Shown here one piece after another: positions 48,986 to 57,512 of a stretch of 64,000 nt of DNA; position 1 is the stretch's first letter, and every line of letters begins with the position of its first letter. Origin of the DNA: an uncultured SAR116 cluster alpha proteobacterium (GTDB taxonomy: Bacteria; Pseudomonadota; Alphaproteobacteria; Puniceispirillales; GCA-002684695). Both the position numbers and the translations under genes were made by a program. The notes under the pieces were generated by a model that saw only the letters and a program-made list of their open reading frames with translations, did not search any database and was not told the origin of the DNA. Location: positions 1-64,000 of the forward strand of contig CACMFN010000004.1 of NCBI GenBank assembly GCA_902612965.1, written 5' to 3'.

Positions 48986-49023
48986 ATTTTAAGTTAGTTA
49001 TCATTAACATATTATTCAAGCAT

Positions 49024-49896
49024 TTAAGCAATTTCTCTATTACCCTGGTAAAGATTGACACCTTTTCTAGATCCTTTTGTAAGAGCTTTAGATTGAACTT
49101 TTCTTAAATGTAAATGAAAGTCTAGATCTTTTTTTGAAAATAATGAAGTAGGTGGCTCATATTTCATAAAGTGATCATATTTGTCCTCACCTCTAGCTAA
49201 AATGGCATAATCTTTATCTGCATGTATTTGTTTTATTTTTGGATTTAGATACCTAATAGCAATTCCAATTCTTCTGTCATTTGAAATATTTTGTCCTGAT
49301 CCATGGATGGTTAAACCGTGGTGTAAAGACATTTCTCCAGGCTTTAGGGTTATATGAACCTTGTCTTTTTCTAAAATATCAACTTTGATTTCTTGTCCTC
49401 TTGATAGAAGGTTATCTTTACTAAATGTATCATGATGTGGAAGAATAGGATTTTTAAAGCTTTCTTTTACAAAATCCATGCAACCAGAGCTTTTGTTGGA
49501 GATGGATAATGCTAACCATGCTGTTACCTGATATTCATTGTTATCTAATCCCCAATAAGTTAAGTCCTGATGCATTGAGACTATAGACTTGCTTTTTGGT
49601 TCCTTAATAAAGAACTCAACTGACCAAATTAAAATATTCTTTCCGATAACATTTTCAACAGCATCTAAAATTTTCTTGTTAAGAGCTATTTCACATGCCA
49701 TTGGGATGACGCATTGGGAATTAATTCTTTTATAAGTATTTAAAGAGAGTGGAAGACTGCCTTCAAAATCGAAGTCTCTCTCTATTTTTTCTAATTTATT
49801 TCTATAAGATAAAGCCTCTTTTTCTGAGAAGATCTCAATTGGGAAGATGTAACCGTCTTTCCAGTAATTTTCAAAATTTATCCCATTTTTTGACAT
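49024..49896 (-). CDS. PhyH-family Fe(II)/2-oxoglutarate dioxygenase
   Basis: 290 residues from the ATG at 49896 (M-S-K-N-G-I-N-F-E-N-Y-W-K-D-G-Y). The iron ligands are M-H-Q-D (His and Asp) and L-H-H-G-L-T-I-H-G-S (distal His), with R-R-I-G-I-A-I-R for 2-oxoglutarate. The frame stays open for another 88 codons upstream, but that part overlaps the divergent RidA gene and does not look like the family. Members hydroxylate varied small molecules. The substrate is unknown. Confidence 0.82.
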   Translation of the reverse strand: MSKNGINFENYWKDGYIFPIEIFSEKEALSYRNKLEKIERDFDFEGSLPLSLNTYKRINSQCVIPMACEIALNKKILDAVENVIGKNILIWSVEFFIKEPKSKSIVSMHQDLTYWGLDNNEYQVTAWLALSISNKSSGCMDFVKESFKNPILPHHDTFSKDNLLSRGQEIKVDILEKDKVHITLKPGEMSLHHGLTIHGSGQNISNDRRIGIAIRYLNPKIKQIHADKDYAILARGEDKYDHFMKYEPPTSLFSKKDLDFHLHLRKVQSKALTKGSRKGVNLYQGNREIA

Positions 49897-49990
49897 AGAT
49901 TTATTCCATTTACTCGTTGTAAATTTATAGCTTTTAAAATAATGATTAATGAAAAGTATCTTTTTGTAAATATAAATTAGGTGGTAGTAA

Positions 49991-50404
49991 ATGGCACATT
50001 TAAGAATTAGAAAATTCAATACTAAAGAGACATATCCTGAGCAGAAACTTGATAATGACTTATCACAGGCTGTGGTGGCAAAAGGGACAAATGTTTTTTT
50101 GAGGGGGCAGGTTTCACAAGATCTTGAAACAAGAGAAACATTGTATGTAGGTGACCCCAAATTACAAACAAGAAAAACGATGGAAAATATTGATCTTTTG
50201 TTAAGAGAAGCTGGAAGCTGTATGGATCACGTTTGCCGAATTGTTGTTTATTTAGTAGATATTCGTTATAGAGAAGAAGTTTATCAGGAGATGGGAAAAT
50301 GGTTAAAAGGTGTGCATCCTTGTTCTACAGGACTAGTGGTGCCAGCTCTAGCAAGGCCTGAATGGCTTGTGGAAATCGAAGTTACTGCAGTAATACCAGA
50401 TTAA
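49991..50404 (+). CDS. RidA/YjgF-family protein
   Basis: 137 residues. It carries N-V-F-L-R-G-Q-V, Q-T-R-K-T-M-E-N-I-D-L-L-L-R-E-A-G, C-R-I-V-V-Y-L-V-D-I-R and the C-terminal L-V-E-I-E-V-T-A-V-I, the RidA trimer fold. Canonical members hydrolyse reactive enamines or imines. The active-site Arg of RidA appears as A-R-P-E-W. It begins a plus-strand run with the Rieske oxygenase and DUF1028 genes. Confidence 0.88.
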   Translation: MAHLRIRKFNTKETYPEQKLDNDLSQAVVAKGTNVFLRGQVSQDLETRETLYVGDPKLQTRKTMENIDLLLREAGSCMDHVCRIVVYLVDIRYREEVYQEMGKWLKGVHPCSTGLVVPALARPEWLVEIEVTAVIPD

Positions 50405-50431
50405 TTTTTTTACTTTGCTTAGGAAAATATA

Positions 50432-51562
50432 ATGCACAATTCAGTTTTAAATGATCTTAAAAATCTTGCATCCAAAGATTTAACAAATGCCACTGCCATG
50501 CCTAAAGAACTTTATTCATCAAATGAAATATTAAATCTTGAGGAAGACCTAATATTCTCTAAAGAATGGATTTGTGTTGGAAGAGAAAATGAAATACCAG
50601 AAGTAGGAGATTACTTTACATTTGAACTTGGAAAGCAACCTTTAATAGTTTTAAGGGATAAAAATAAAAATATAAAAGTTTTGTCAAATATCTGTCTTCA
50701 TAGAATGATGAAAATAGTTGATGGCAAAGGAAATAAAAAAAATTTTACTTGTCCTTATCATGCTTGGACCTATAACCTTGATGGCAATTTGGTCAAGGCA
50801 AAATATATGGATAAGACTGAATGCTTTGAGAAAAACCACCTAAAATTACCTGAGTTGAAAACAGAGATTTTTTTGGGATGGATTTATGTAACATTAAATC
50901 AAAACCCAGAGAGTTTATCTGAAAATCTTAAGAGCTTACAGACTATGGTTACACCATATAAAATGGAAAACTACATTAATATAATTTCTGAAGAGCATGA
51001 ATGGAACACAAACTGGAAAATACTTACTGAAAATTTTATGGAAGGTTACCACTTGCCTGTAGCCCATCAAGGTACTATTGGGCCGTACTTTAATGTAATG
51101 GATACTGAATTTGACTCAAAAGGATCCTATGATTTTTTTACCTATCAAACATTTACAAAAAATGAAGACGCAATTGTTGGAACGGCTCACCCAAGCAATA
51201 AGTCTCTAACTGGCAAATGGAGGCATACTTCAATACTGCCAACTATTTTTCCAAGTCATATGTTTTCACTTGCACCTGATCACTTGTGGTATTTGTCTTT
51301 GCAGCCGAATGGCACAGATAAGGTAAAGATCAAATTTGGAGCTGCAATTGCACCAGAAGTTTTGGAAGCGCAGGATAACCCAGAAGTTTTTTTGGAAGAA
51401 ACAAAAAGGATTTTATATGAAGTCCAAAATGAAGATCGTTTTGTAGTTGAAGGAATATGTAAAGGTGTAAACTCGCCATTGGGATCGCCAGGTCCACTAA
51501 GTTGGTTAGAAAGGGAAAATCATGAGTTTACACAATATATTGCTAAAAAATTAACAAATTAA
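50432..51562 (+). CDS. Rieske-type oxygenase alpha subunit
   Basis: 376 residues. The Rieske cluster motif is C-L-H-R followed by C-P-Y-H-A-W (about residues 88-110). The mononuclear iron site is E-N-F-M-E-G-Y-H-L-P-V-A-H, with its Asp carboxylate further on. It resembles quaternary-amine and aromatic-acid monooxygenases. The reductase partner is not adjacent. AGGAAAATA precedes the ATG. It lies between ridA and the DUF1028 gene. Confidence 0.88.
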   Translation: MHNSVLNDLKNLASKDLTNATAMPKELYSSNEILNLEEDLIFSKEWICVGRENEIPEVGDYFTFELGKQPLIVLRDKNKNIKVLSNICLHRMMKIVDGKGNKKNFTCPYHAWTYNLDGNLVKAKYMDKTECFEKNHLKLPELKTEIFLGWIYVTLNQNPESLSENLKSLQTMVTPYKMENYINIISEEHEWNTNWKILTENFMEGYHLPVAHQGTIGPYFNVMDTEFDSKGSYDFFTYQTFTKNEDAIVGTAHPSNKSLTGKWRHTSILPTIFPSHMFSLAPDHLWYLSLQPNGTDKVKIKFGAAIAPEVLEAQDNPEVFLEETKRILYEVQNEDRFVVEGICKGVNSPLGSPGPLSWLERENHEFTQYIAKKLTN

Positions 51563-51577
51563 TTAAAGGAGATAAGA

Positions 51578-52255
51578 ATGACCTTCTCTATTGTAGGTTT
51601 CTGTGAAGAGACTGGAATGTCGGGTGTCGCAATAACCACTTCAAGTATTGCTGTTGGAAGTAGATGTCCTTGGGTGAGAGCAAAAGTTGGTGCCGTTACT
51701 ACTCAAAATGTTACTGACCCAAGTATAGGAAATGAGGTCTTAGATCAAATGGAAAGGGGATTATCACCTTCTAAAGCTATAGATAAGGTTTTGGAAATTC
51801 GAGATAATATTGAGTATCGTCAGGTCGCAGCGGTAGACAGCAATGGTAAAACTGCTAGTTTTACTGGCAAGAATATTTTGGGTAAAAATTCAGTATCAAC
51901 TGGAAAATCCTGTATTGCAGCTGGTAATCTTTTATTAAAAGAAAGCCTTACTCAAGAAATGGTGAGTAACTTTGAGAACAATAAAACCATTCACTTAGCT
52001 GAAAGATTAATTTTAGCATTGAAGGCTGGGATGAATCATGGTGGGGAGGAAGGCCCAACTCATTCTTCAGCAATTTTAGTTGCGGATAAGCATCAATGGC
52101 CTCTGGTAGATTTACGGGTCGATTGGAGTGAGAAATGCCCTGTAGAAAAGCTTGCTGAATTATGGGTATCTTACCAACCCCAAATGAATGATTATATTTT
52201 AAGAGCTGTAGATCCTTCACAGGCTCCTAGTTACGGTGTGCCTGGAGACATTTAG
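51578..52255 (+). CDS. DUF1028-family protein
   Basis: 225 residues. It begins T-F-S-I-V-G-F-C-E-E-T-G-M-S-G-V-A-I-T-T-S-S-I-A-V-G and continues T-Q-N-V-T-D-P-S-I-G and M-N-H-G-G-E-E-G-P-T-H-S-S-A-I-L-V, the pattern of DUF1028 proteins, which have an Ntn-hydrolase-like fold. The reaction is not established. A strong AAAGGAG lies upstream. It converges with the ArgE-like gene 3 bases away. Confidence 0.85.
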   Translation: MTFSIVGFCEETGMSGVAITTSSIAVGSRCPWVRAKVGAVTTQNVTDPSIGNEVLDQMERGLSPSKAIDKVLEIRDNIEYRQVAAVDSNGKTASFTGKNILGKNSVSTGKSCIAAGNLLLKESLTQEMVSNFENNKTIHLAERLILALKAGMNHGGEEGPTHSSAILVADKHQWPLVDLRVDWSEKCPVEKLAELWVSYQPQMNDYILRAVDPSQAPSYGVPGDI

Positions 52256-52258
52256 CTT

Positions 52259-53413
52259 CTAAGACAGTCTGTGTAAAAGGGTTTCAAGCATTTGATCACA
52301 TAACATTAATTGATCTTCGCTTACAAATTCATTAGGTTTATGTCCTTGATCCATTGAGCCAGGTCCACAAACAACAGTTGGAATTGCGAGTTTCTCGTCA
52401 AAAAGTCCGCCCTCTGTACCAAAAGCTACTTTGATGGTTTTATTCTTTCCAGTTAGAGAAGAAACAAAAGACACAATTTCAGAATTAATATTTGTGTTTA
52501 AACCAGGGTATTGATTGGTAATATTTATTTTTATATTTGCATTAGGAGCTTTATTTCTTACTTTTACTAAAAGCTTTGAAATTTTTGTTTTTAATTCTGA
52601 TAAAATTGCAGAAGGTTTATCTTCTGCCAGATTTCTTATCTCAAAGTCTACAGCTGCATAGTTAGGGACAATGTTTAGAACAACACCACCTGAGATCTTT
52701 CCAACATGTAAAGTTGTATAAGGGATGTCATAATCATAATCTTTTACCCCATTTTGTGATATTTCATTTTGCAGATCTCTAATTTCAGAAATTAAATCAC
52801 ATGCGAGATGAATGGCATTAGTACCCTTCGGAGCAAGCGCAGAATGAGCTTCAACACCTTCACACTCAGCTCTTAAAGCCGTTTTACCCTTATGGCCAGT
52901 AGCAATTGACATGAGTGTGGGTTCGCCTACGATACACATCTCAGGCTTAAATTTAAAACCTTTGATCAAATCTATAAGTGACCTTACACCAATGCATCCG
53001 ACTTCTTCATCATATGAAAGCGCAAGGTAAAGAGGTTTTTGTAAATTTAAGGTTTTAGCTTTAATAAATGCATTAACCGCTGATGCAACAAAGCCCTTCA
53101 TATCAGCTGTGCCCCTTCCATAAAATAAGCCATTTTCGTAGGTGCATTTAAATGGAGGCTTTTCCCAGTTTTGACCATCTACAGGAACAACATCAGTATG
53201 CCCAGATAACATTATTCCGTCGGATTTCTCTGGGCCTATATATGCAAATAAATTAGCTTTGGTCTTTTCTTCATTTTTTATAATCTTTGGTTTAACCCTG
53301 TCACATTTTATTAGGTCAGCAATATAATATATCAATTCAATATTGGCATCTTTACTTACAGTTGGATAAGAAATCAATTTTTCTAATATGGAAACAGTAT
53401 TAATATTTTGCAT
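52259..53413 (-). CDS. ArgE-like M20 deacylase
   Basis: 384 residues with the di-zinc motifs G-H-T-D-V-V-P-V-D, G-R-G-T-A-D-M-K-G-F, Y-D-E-E-V-G-C and G-E-P-T, and a C-terminal G-H-K-P-N-E-F-V. Closest to acetylornithine deacetylase. With no arginine genes nearby and DUF1028, RidA and a Rieske oxygenase alongside, a catabolic N-acyl amino acid deacylase is as likely. Confidence 0.85.
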   Translation of the reverse strand: MQNINTVSILEKLISYPTVSKDANIELIYYIADLIKCDRVKPKIIKNEEKTKANLFAYIGPEKSDGIMLSGHTDVVPVDGQNWEKPPFKCTYENGLFYGRGTADMKGFVASAVNAFIKAKTLNLQKPLYLALSYDEEVGCIGVRSLIDLIKGFKFKPEMCIVGEPTLMSIATGHKGKTALRAECEGVEAHSALAPKGTNAIHLACDLISEIRDLQNEISQNGVKDYDYDIPYTTLHVGKISGGVVLNIVPNYAAVDFEIRNLAEDKPSAILSELKTKISKLLVKVRNKAPNANIKINITNQYPGLNTNINSEIVSFVSSLTGKNKTIKVAFGTEGGLFDEKLAIPTVVCGPGSMDQGHKPNEFVSEDQLMLCDQMLETLLHRLS

Positions 53414-53471
53414 ATCTAATTTATAACTCTCTTAATTATAGAAATAAATTAAAATGAACATGTTAAAAAGC

Positions 53472-54332
53472 TTAATATTTTTTGACTTCTCTATTTACTA
53501 ACCAAACACCAGTACATGTAATTATAAATCCAATGATACCAAACGTATTTAATTCTTCTTTAAAAATAAAATACCCTAAGATAGCAGAAACCGGCGGTGC
53601 TAAAAAAAATAGACTAGCTGTACTAGACATTTTTCCTCTGCTAATTAACAACATTAAAATAGATATAGCTCCAATTGAAACCATTAAAATAAGCCAAGAC
53701 ATAGAAATGAATAAATCTATTGTAAGGTTAAATTTAAAAGGCTCTGTAAAATTAAGAGCTAAAGCAAAAAATATAGCTGCAGATATAGCTTGTATTGTAT
53801 TGCCTCCAAGTATTTCCATATGTTCTAGATAGCGTTTTTGTATTACTGTTCCAAATGAAATTGCTGTTAATGCTACACAGCATGATATAAATCCAATTAA
53901 TGGAAGCTCCCCACCTAGCCGTGGCCAAATTACTATAATCATTCCAAAAAAACCAAGAAAAATCCCTATCCATTTTTCAATTGTAATACTTTCTTTGATC
54001 AAAATTACTGCAAGAAAACAAGTTAGAATAGGATGTATGGAAACAACTAAAGAAGATAAACCAGCTGAAGTGCCTTTTGAAATAGCGAAAAAAACCCCCC
54101 CTAAGTAAAACCCATGCAATAGAATGCCAACAACAATTATATTTGGTATATCTTTGATTTTAGGCCATTTTGCTTTAAAAATTAATACAATTAATGCAAA
54201 TAAAAAGCTTACAATAATGAACCTAACAGCGAGCATACTAAAAGGTCCTGCATCACTTAAACCCAGTTTTGCTGCAACAAACGCGCTGGCCCATAAAAAA
54301 ATAAATAAAATTTTCAGAATAAAATCAAACAT
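53472..54332 (-). CDS. EamA/DMT-family transporter
   Basis: 286 residues, about ten membrane segments in two EamA repeats (the first starts L-F-I-F-L-W-A-S-A-F-V-A-A-K-L-G-L). These are inner membrane exporters or importers of metabolites. It lies 58 bases upstream of the ArgE-like gene on the same strand. Confidence 0.85.
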   Translation of the reverse strand: MFDFILKILFIFLWASAFVAAKLGLSDAGPFSMLAVRFIIVSFLFALIVLIFKAKWPKIKDIPNIIVVGILLHGFYLGGVFFAISKGTSAGLSSLVVSIHPILTCFLAVILIKESITIEKWIGIFLGFFGMIIVIWPRLGGELPLIGFISCCVALTAISFGTVIQKRYLEHMEILGGNTIQAISAAIFFALALNFTEPFKFNLTIDLFISMSWLILMVSIGAISILMLLISRGKMSSTASLFFLAPPVSAILGYFIFKEELNTFGIIGFIITCTGVWLVNREVKKY

Positions 54333-54482
54333 TGTTTTATTATAAAATAATTAATTTTATAATACACAATGAAGTTTCAGAATAGAATTTGATTAACAGA
54401 TTTTATAATTAATTGAATTGAAAATTATTAATTTAATTTTAAAAAAACTTTAGTGTATGGTTGTAAATATTGGTTCATATTG
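54333..54482. other. AT-rich divergent spacer
   Basis: The gap between the EamA gene and the GYD-like gene is AT-rich with TTAATT-type repeats. No small gene or clear promoter consensus is visible. Confidence 0.3.
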
Positions 54483-54488
54483 AAAGGA
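54483..54488 (+). promoter_or_regulatory. Shine-Dalgarno deciding the start at 54494
   Basis: AAAGGA, 5 bases before ATG 54494. An in-frame start at 54470 has no such site. Confidence 0.5.
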
Positions 54489-54493
54489 AAATA

Positions 54494-54853
54494 ATGGCAA
54501 AATATGTTTTAATGGGAAGGTATTCCTCACAATTTTCAGAAGGTATGATACATACTCCACAAGACAGAATGAAAGTAGTAGAGCCTATGCTTCAAGGCTT
54601 TGGTATTGAGCTTAAAGAGTTTTTATTTATACCATCTAATCCAGAGAATGATTTTGTTGCAATAGTTGAGGCAGATCCTAACAATGAGATGAAGCTGTAC
54701 GGAGGTGTTCAAATGGTTTATGCATCAGGTACTTTTGAAAAAATTAATGCCTTTAGAGCTTTTAACAGTGGTGAAATGAGAGATATTTTCCAAATTGGAC
54801 ATGATGGCATTTCATCTTTTGTTTCAGCTAGGCAAGGAGCTGGTTTAGAATAA
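54494..54853 (+). CDS. GYD-domain-like protein
   Basis: 119 residues from the ATG at 54494. M-A-K-Y-V-L-M-G-R-Y-S at the start, G-I-E-L-K-E-F-L-F-I-P and D-F-V-A-I-V-E-A-D follow the GYD pattern, a small ferredoxin-like fold. The function of the family is not known to me. It heads a cluster with an unknown gene, a DUF1330 gene and an alpha-hydroxy-acid dehydrogenase. The stop overlaps the next start by one base. Confidence 0.65.
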   Translation: MAKYVLMGRYSSQFSEGMIHTPQDRMKVVEPMLQGFGIELKEFLFIPSNPENDFVAIVEADPNNEMKLYGGVQMVYASGTFEKINAFRAFNSGEMRDIFQIGHDGISSFVSARQGAGLE

Positions 54854-55113
54854 TGTATGGTAGGATCATTTCATTTACTTTGCTCGCGCCATCTTTGTGG
54901 TCTGTTGTGGAGGCGATTGGTTCAAAGTTAAACAATGAAAATCATAAAAGATTTTTATTTAAATCTGCCGAAAATGCTGGTTTTATTGTGGAAATTTTTA
55001 CTGATAGAAAAAATGCTGGCTCAAATTTAGATACAATAAAAGCTATGCAGGGATTGAGAGAGCAGGCAATGGCAAAAGTAAATGTCTCTGAGGGAGAAGG
55101 TATATTAAAATAA
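54853..55113 (+). CDS. Small protein, unknown
   Basis: 86 residues, no signal peptide, with a mixed sequence (S-L-W-S-V-V-E-A-I-G-S-K-L). ATG overlaps the GYD-like stop in TAATG, so the two are coupled. I do not recognise the family. Confidence 0.6.
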   Translation: MYGRIISFTLLAPSLWSVVEAIGSKLNNENHKRFLFKSAENAGFIVEIFTDRKNAGSNLDTIKAMQGLREQAMAKVNVSEGEGILK

Positions 55114-55133
55114 ATTCATTTTAGGAGGACATA

Positions 55134-55430
55134 ATGAAGGGCTACATAATTGGTCGTGCAAATATTGTGGATCAACAGAAATCAGAAAATTACAAACCTT
55201 TAGCTGCAGCAGCTAACAAGAAATTTGGTGGGAAATATCTAGCTAGGGGTGGAAGGTTTACAACCAAAGAGGGAATTGAATATGAGAGAAATGTTATAAT
55301 TGAGTTTCCATCGTATGAAAAAGCGAAAGCAGCTTATGAAAGTGATGAATATAAAAAAGCGCTCGGTGTATTAGGAGATGGAATGGAAAGGACTTTAGTA
55401 ATTGTAGAAGGCGAAGAGGAAACTAAGTAA
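55134..55430 (+). CDS. DUF1330-family protein
   Basis: 98 residues: K-G-Y-I-I-G-R-A-N-I, Y-L-A-R-G-G-R-F, V-I-I-E-F-P-S-Y-E-K-A-K-A-A-Y-E-S-D-E-Y. This is the DUF1330 pattern, a dimeric alpha-beta barrel-type small protein of unknown reaction. An AGGAGGA site precedes the ATG. The next gene begins at the following base. Confidence 0.85.
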   Translation: MKGYIIGRANIVDQQKSENYKPLAAAANKKFGGKYLARGGRFTTKEGIEYERNVIIEFPSYEKAKAAYESDEYKKALGVLGDGMERTLVIVEGEEETK

Positions 55431-56582
55431 ATGAAACTAGACCAATGCCATAATTTTCAAGACTTTAGGCTTTTAGCTAAGAAAAGACTTCCATCACCAG
55501 TTTTTAATTACATCGATGGAGCAGCAGATGATGAAATAACTTATCAAAGAAATACTCAGTCATTCAATGATATTGACTTAGTGCCAAATGTTTTGGCTGG
55601 TGTTGAAAACATTGATCTCAAGACTACAATTTTTGGAAAAACAATTGATATGCCTATTTATTGTGCTCCAACAGCTGTTCAAAGATTGTTCCACCATGAA
55701 GGAGAGAGGGCTGTTGCAAAAGCTGCAGAAAAATATGGAACTATGTTCGGTATATCGTCTCTCAGTACAGTAAGTGTTGAAGAAATTAATGCCCTTATTA
55801 AAACACCGAAAATGTTTCAGTTTTATTTTCATAAAGACAGAGGGCTTAATACAAATATGCTTGAGAGAGCAAAAGCACAAAACTTTGATGTTCTTGCTTT
55901 AACTGTTGACACTATAACTGGAGGTAATAGAGAACGTGACTTGAGAACTGGATTTACTATTCCGCCTAATTTTAATATCTACAGTCTTCTAGATTTTTTA
56001 ATAAAACCGATGTGGACTTTTAACTATTTAACTCATGAGAAATTTGAATTACCACATCTACAAGAATTCGTTAAAGAGGGCACAAACGTAATGACTTCAA
56101 TTGGTTCATATTTTTCAACAATGCTTGATCAGTCAATGAACTGGAGTGATGCAGAAAAGTTGTGTTCGCAATGGAATGGCCATTTTGCTTTAAAGGGTAT
56201 AATGAGTGTTGAAGATGCAAAAAAAGCAGTTGATATAGGTTGTACTGGGATAATGGTTTCGAATCATGGAGGACGTCAATTAGATGGATCAAGATCCCCT
56301 TTTGATCAGTTGGCTGAAATAGTTGATGCAGTAGGTGATAAAATTGATGTTATATGTGAAGGAGGTATCCAAAGAGGTACACATGTTTTGAAAGCACTTT
56401 CTATTGGTGCCAAAGCATGTTCTGGTGGCAGGCTATACCTTTACGCGCTTGCTGCTGCAGGGCAGGCTGGTGTTGAGAGAGCTCTTAATCAAATACGAAA
56501 TGAATTAGAAAGAGATATGAAATTAATGGGTTGCAAAACAGTTAATTACTTGAGTAGAAAAAACCTAAGATTTCGAAATTAA
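55431..56582 (+). CDS. FMN-dependent alpha-hydroxy-acid dehydrogenase 2
   Basis: 383 residues. R-L-P-S-P-V-F-N-Y-I-D-G-A-A-D-D-E at the N-terminus, S-N-H-G-G-R-Q-L-D with the catalytic His and Arg, and G-G-I-Q-R-G-T-H for FMN. It is a full-length member and shows the N-terminal helix that the paralogue at 43582 lacks in a normal start. The substrate is unknown; L-lactate-type acids are typical. It is directly joined to the DUF1330 gene. Confidence 0.9.
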   Translation: MKLDQCHNFQDFRLLAKKRLPSPVFNYIDGAADDEITYQRNTQSFNDIDLVPNVLAGVENIDLKTTIFGKTIDMPIYCAPTAVQRLFHHEGERAVAKAAEKYGTMFGISSLSTVSVEEINALIKTPKMFQFYFHKDRGLNTNMLERAKAQNFDVLALTVDTITGGNRERDLRTGFTIPPNFNIYSLLDFLIKPMWTFNYLTHEKFELPHLQEFVKEGTNVMTSIGSYFSTMLDQSMNWSDAEKLCSQWNGHFALKGIMSVEDAKKAVDIGCTGIMVSNHGGRQLDGSRSPFDQLAEIVDAVGDKIDVICEGGIQRGTHVLKALSIGAKACSGGRLYLYALAAAGQAGVERALNQIRNELERDMKLMGCKTVNYLSRKNLRFRN

Positions 56583-56591
56583 ATATATTTA

Positions 56592-57512
56592 ATGGAAATA
56601 GAAACAAAAACTGCAACAGTAAATAATATTAATTGGCATTGGGCTGAGGCTGGTGATGGAGAAGCTGTTGTATTGCTTCATGGTATTCCAGAAAGTTGGA
56701 GATGTTGGAAACATCAAATTCCTAAATTAGCAAGTCAATTTAAAGTGTATGCAATTGATTTAAAAGGGTATGGACTTTCAGATAAAAGTGAGGGGGATTA
56801 CTCAATGAATAAGGTAGCCTCTGAGATATTAGATTTACTTGATTATTTAAAGATTGATACCTTTAGGCTTGCTGGTCATGATTGGGGTGTGGCAATTAGT
56901 GATAATATAATTGATCAAGCCCCTGAAAGAGTAAACAGATACGTCAGGTGTTGTCTTTCTTTACATAATTATGACCCGCGAAATTCTTTACACCATCAAT
57001 GGAATTCTGAAAATCCTGAATTAGCTGCAAAATTGATGAATAAATCTGAAGCTTATGTAAAAGTATGGTTTGAAAGTTCTTGTAAGCCAGAATTAATACC
57101 GGATGAAACTGAGATAAATGAAATAATAGAAGATTTTTCACATCCTGGTATTGGAGATGCTGTTACAAGATACTTTAGAGACATACCTAAAAACAAACCT
57201 GTAGATTTGTCAAAATTTACTATGCCTATTTTATATATTCATGGCGAACATGATCCAAGGCAACCACTTGAATACTGTGAAGGTATGGAGAAACACTTAC
57301 CAGGTTTGCAAGCAATTCTTGTGCTTGATGCTGGTCATTTTATCACAAGAGAAAGACCTGTTGAAACTACTAATGCAATGATGTGGTTTTTTAATTCAAT
57401 GCTTGGTTCAGGTTTGAAATTATTTGATAGATCAAAAGAATTAGGACTTCCCACAAAACCTACTGCAGCACCATCAAAAAGTTTTGGTGTAAACTCTTTG
57501 AAGTTTGATTGA
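56592..57512 (+). CDS. Alpha/beta hydrolase (epoxide hydrolase or dehalogenase type)
   Basis: 306 residues. The oxyanion segment is H-G-I-P-E-S-W, the nucleophile Asp97 is in G-H-D-W-G-V, an acidic residue follows in H-G-E-H-D-P-R, and the catalytic His is in D-A-G-H-F. An Asp nucleophile indicates epoxide hydrolase or haloacid/haloalkane dehalogenase rather than esterase. It is 9 bases after the dehydrogenase gene. Confidence 0.85.
   Translation: MEIETKTATVNNINWHWAEAGDGEAVVLLHGIPESWRCWKHQIPKLASQFKVYAIDLKGYGLSDKSEGDYSMNKVASEILDLLDYLKIDTFRLAGHDWGVAISDNIIDQAPERVNRYVRCCLSLHNYDPRNSLHHQWNSENPELAAKLMNKSEAYVKVWFESSCKPELIPDETEINEIIEDFSHPGIGDAVTRYFRDIPKNKPVDLSKFTMPILYIHGEHDPRQPLEYCEGMEKHLPGLQAILVLDAGHFITRERPVETTNAMMWFFNSMLGSGLKLFDRSKELGLPTKPTAAPSKSFGVNSLKFD

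Noticed and set aside
49897-50160. 88-codon N-terminal extension of the PhyH-family protein
   Set aside because: It overlaps the divergent RidA gene, does not resemble the dioxygenase family, and a family-like N-terminus begins at the ATG at 49896.
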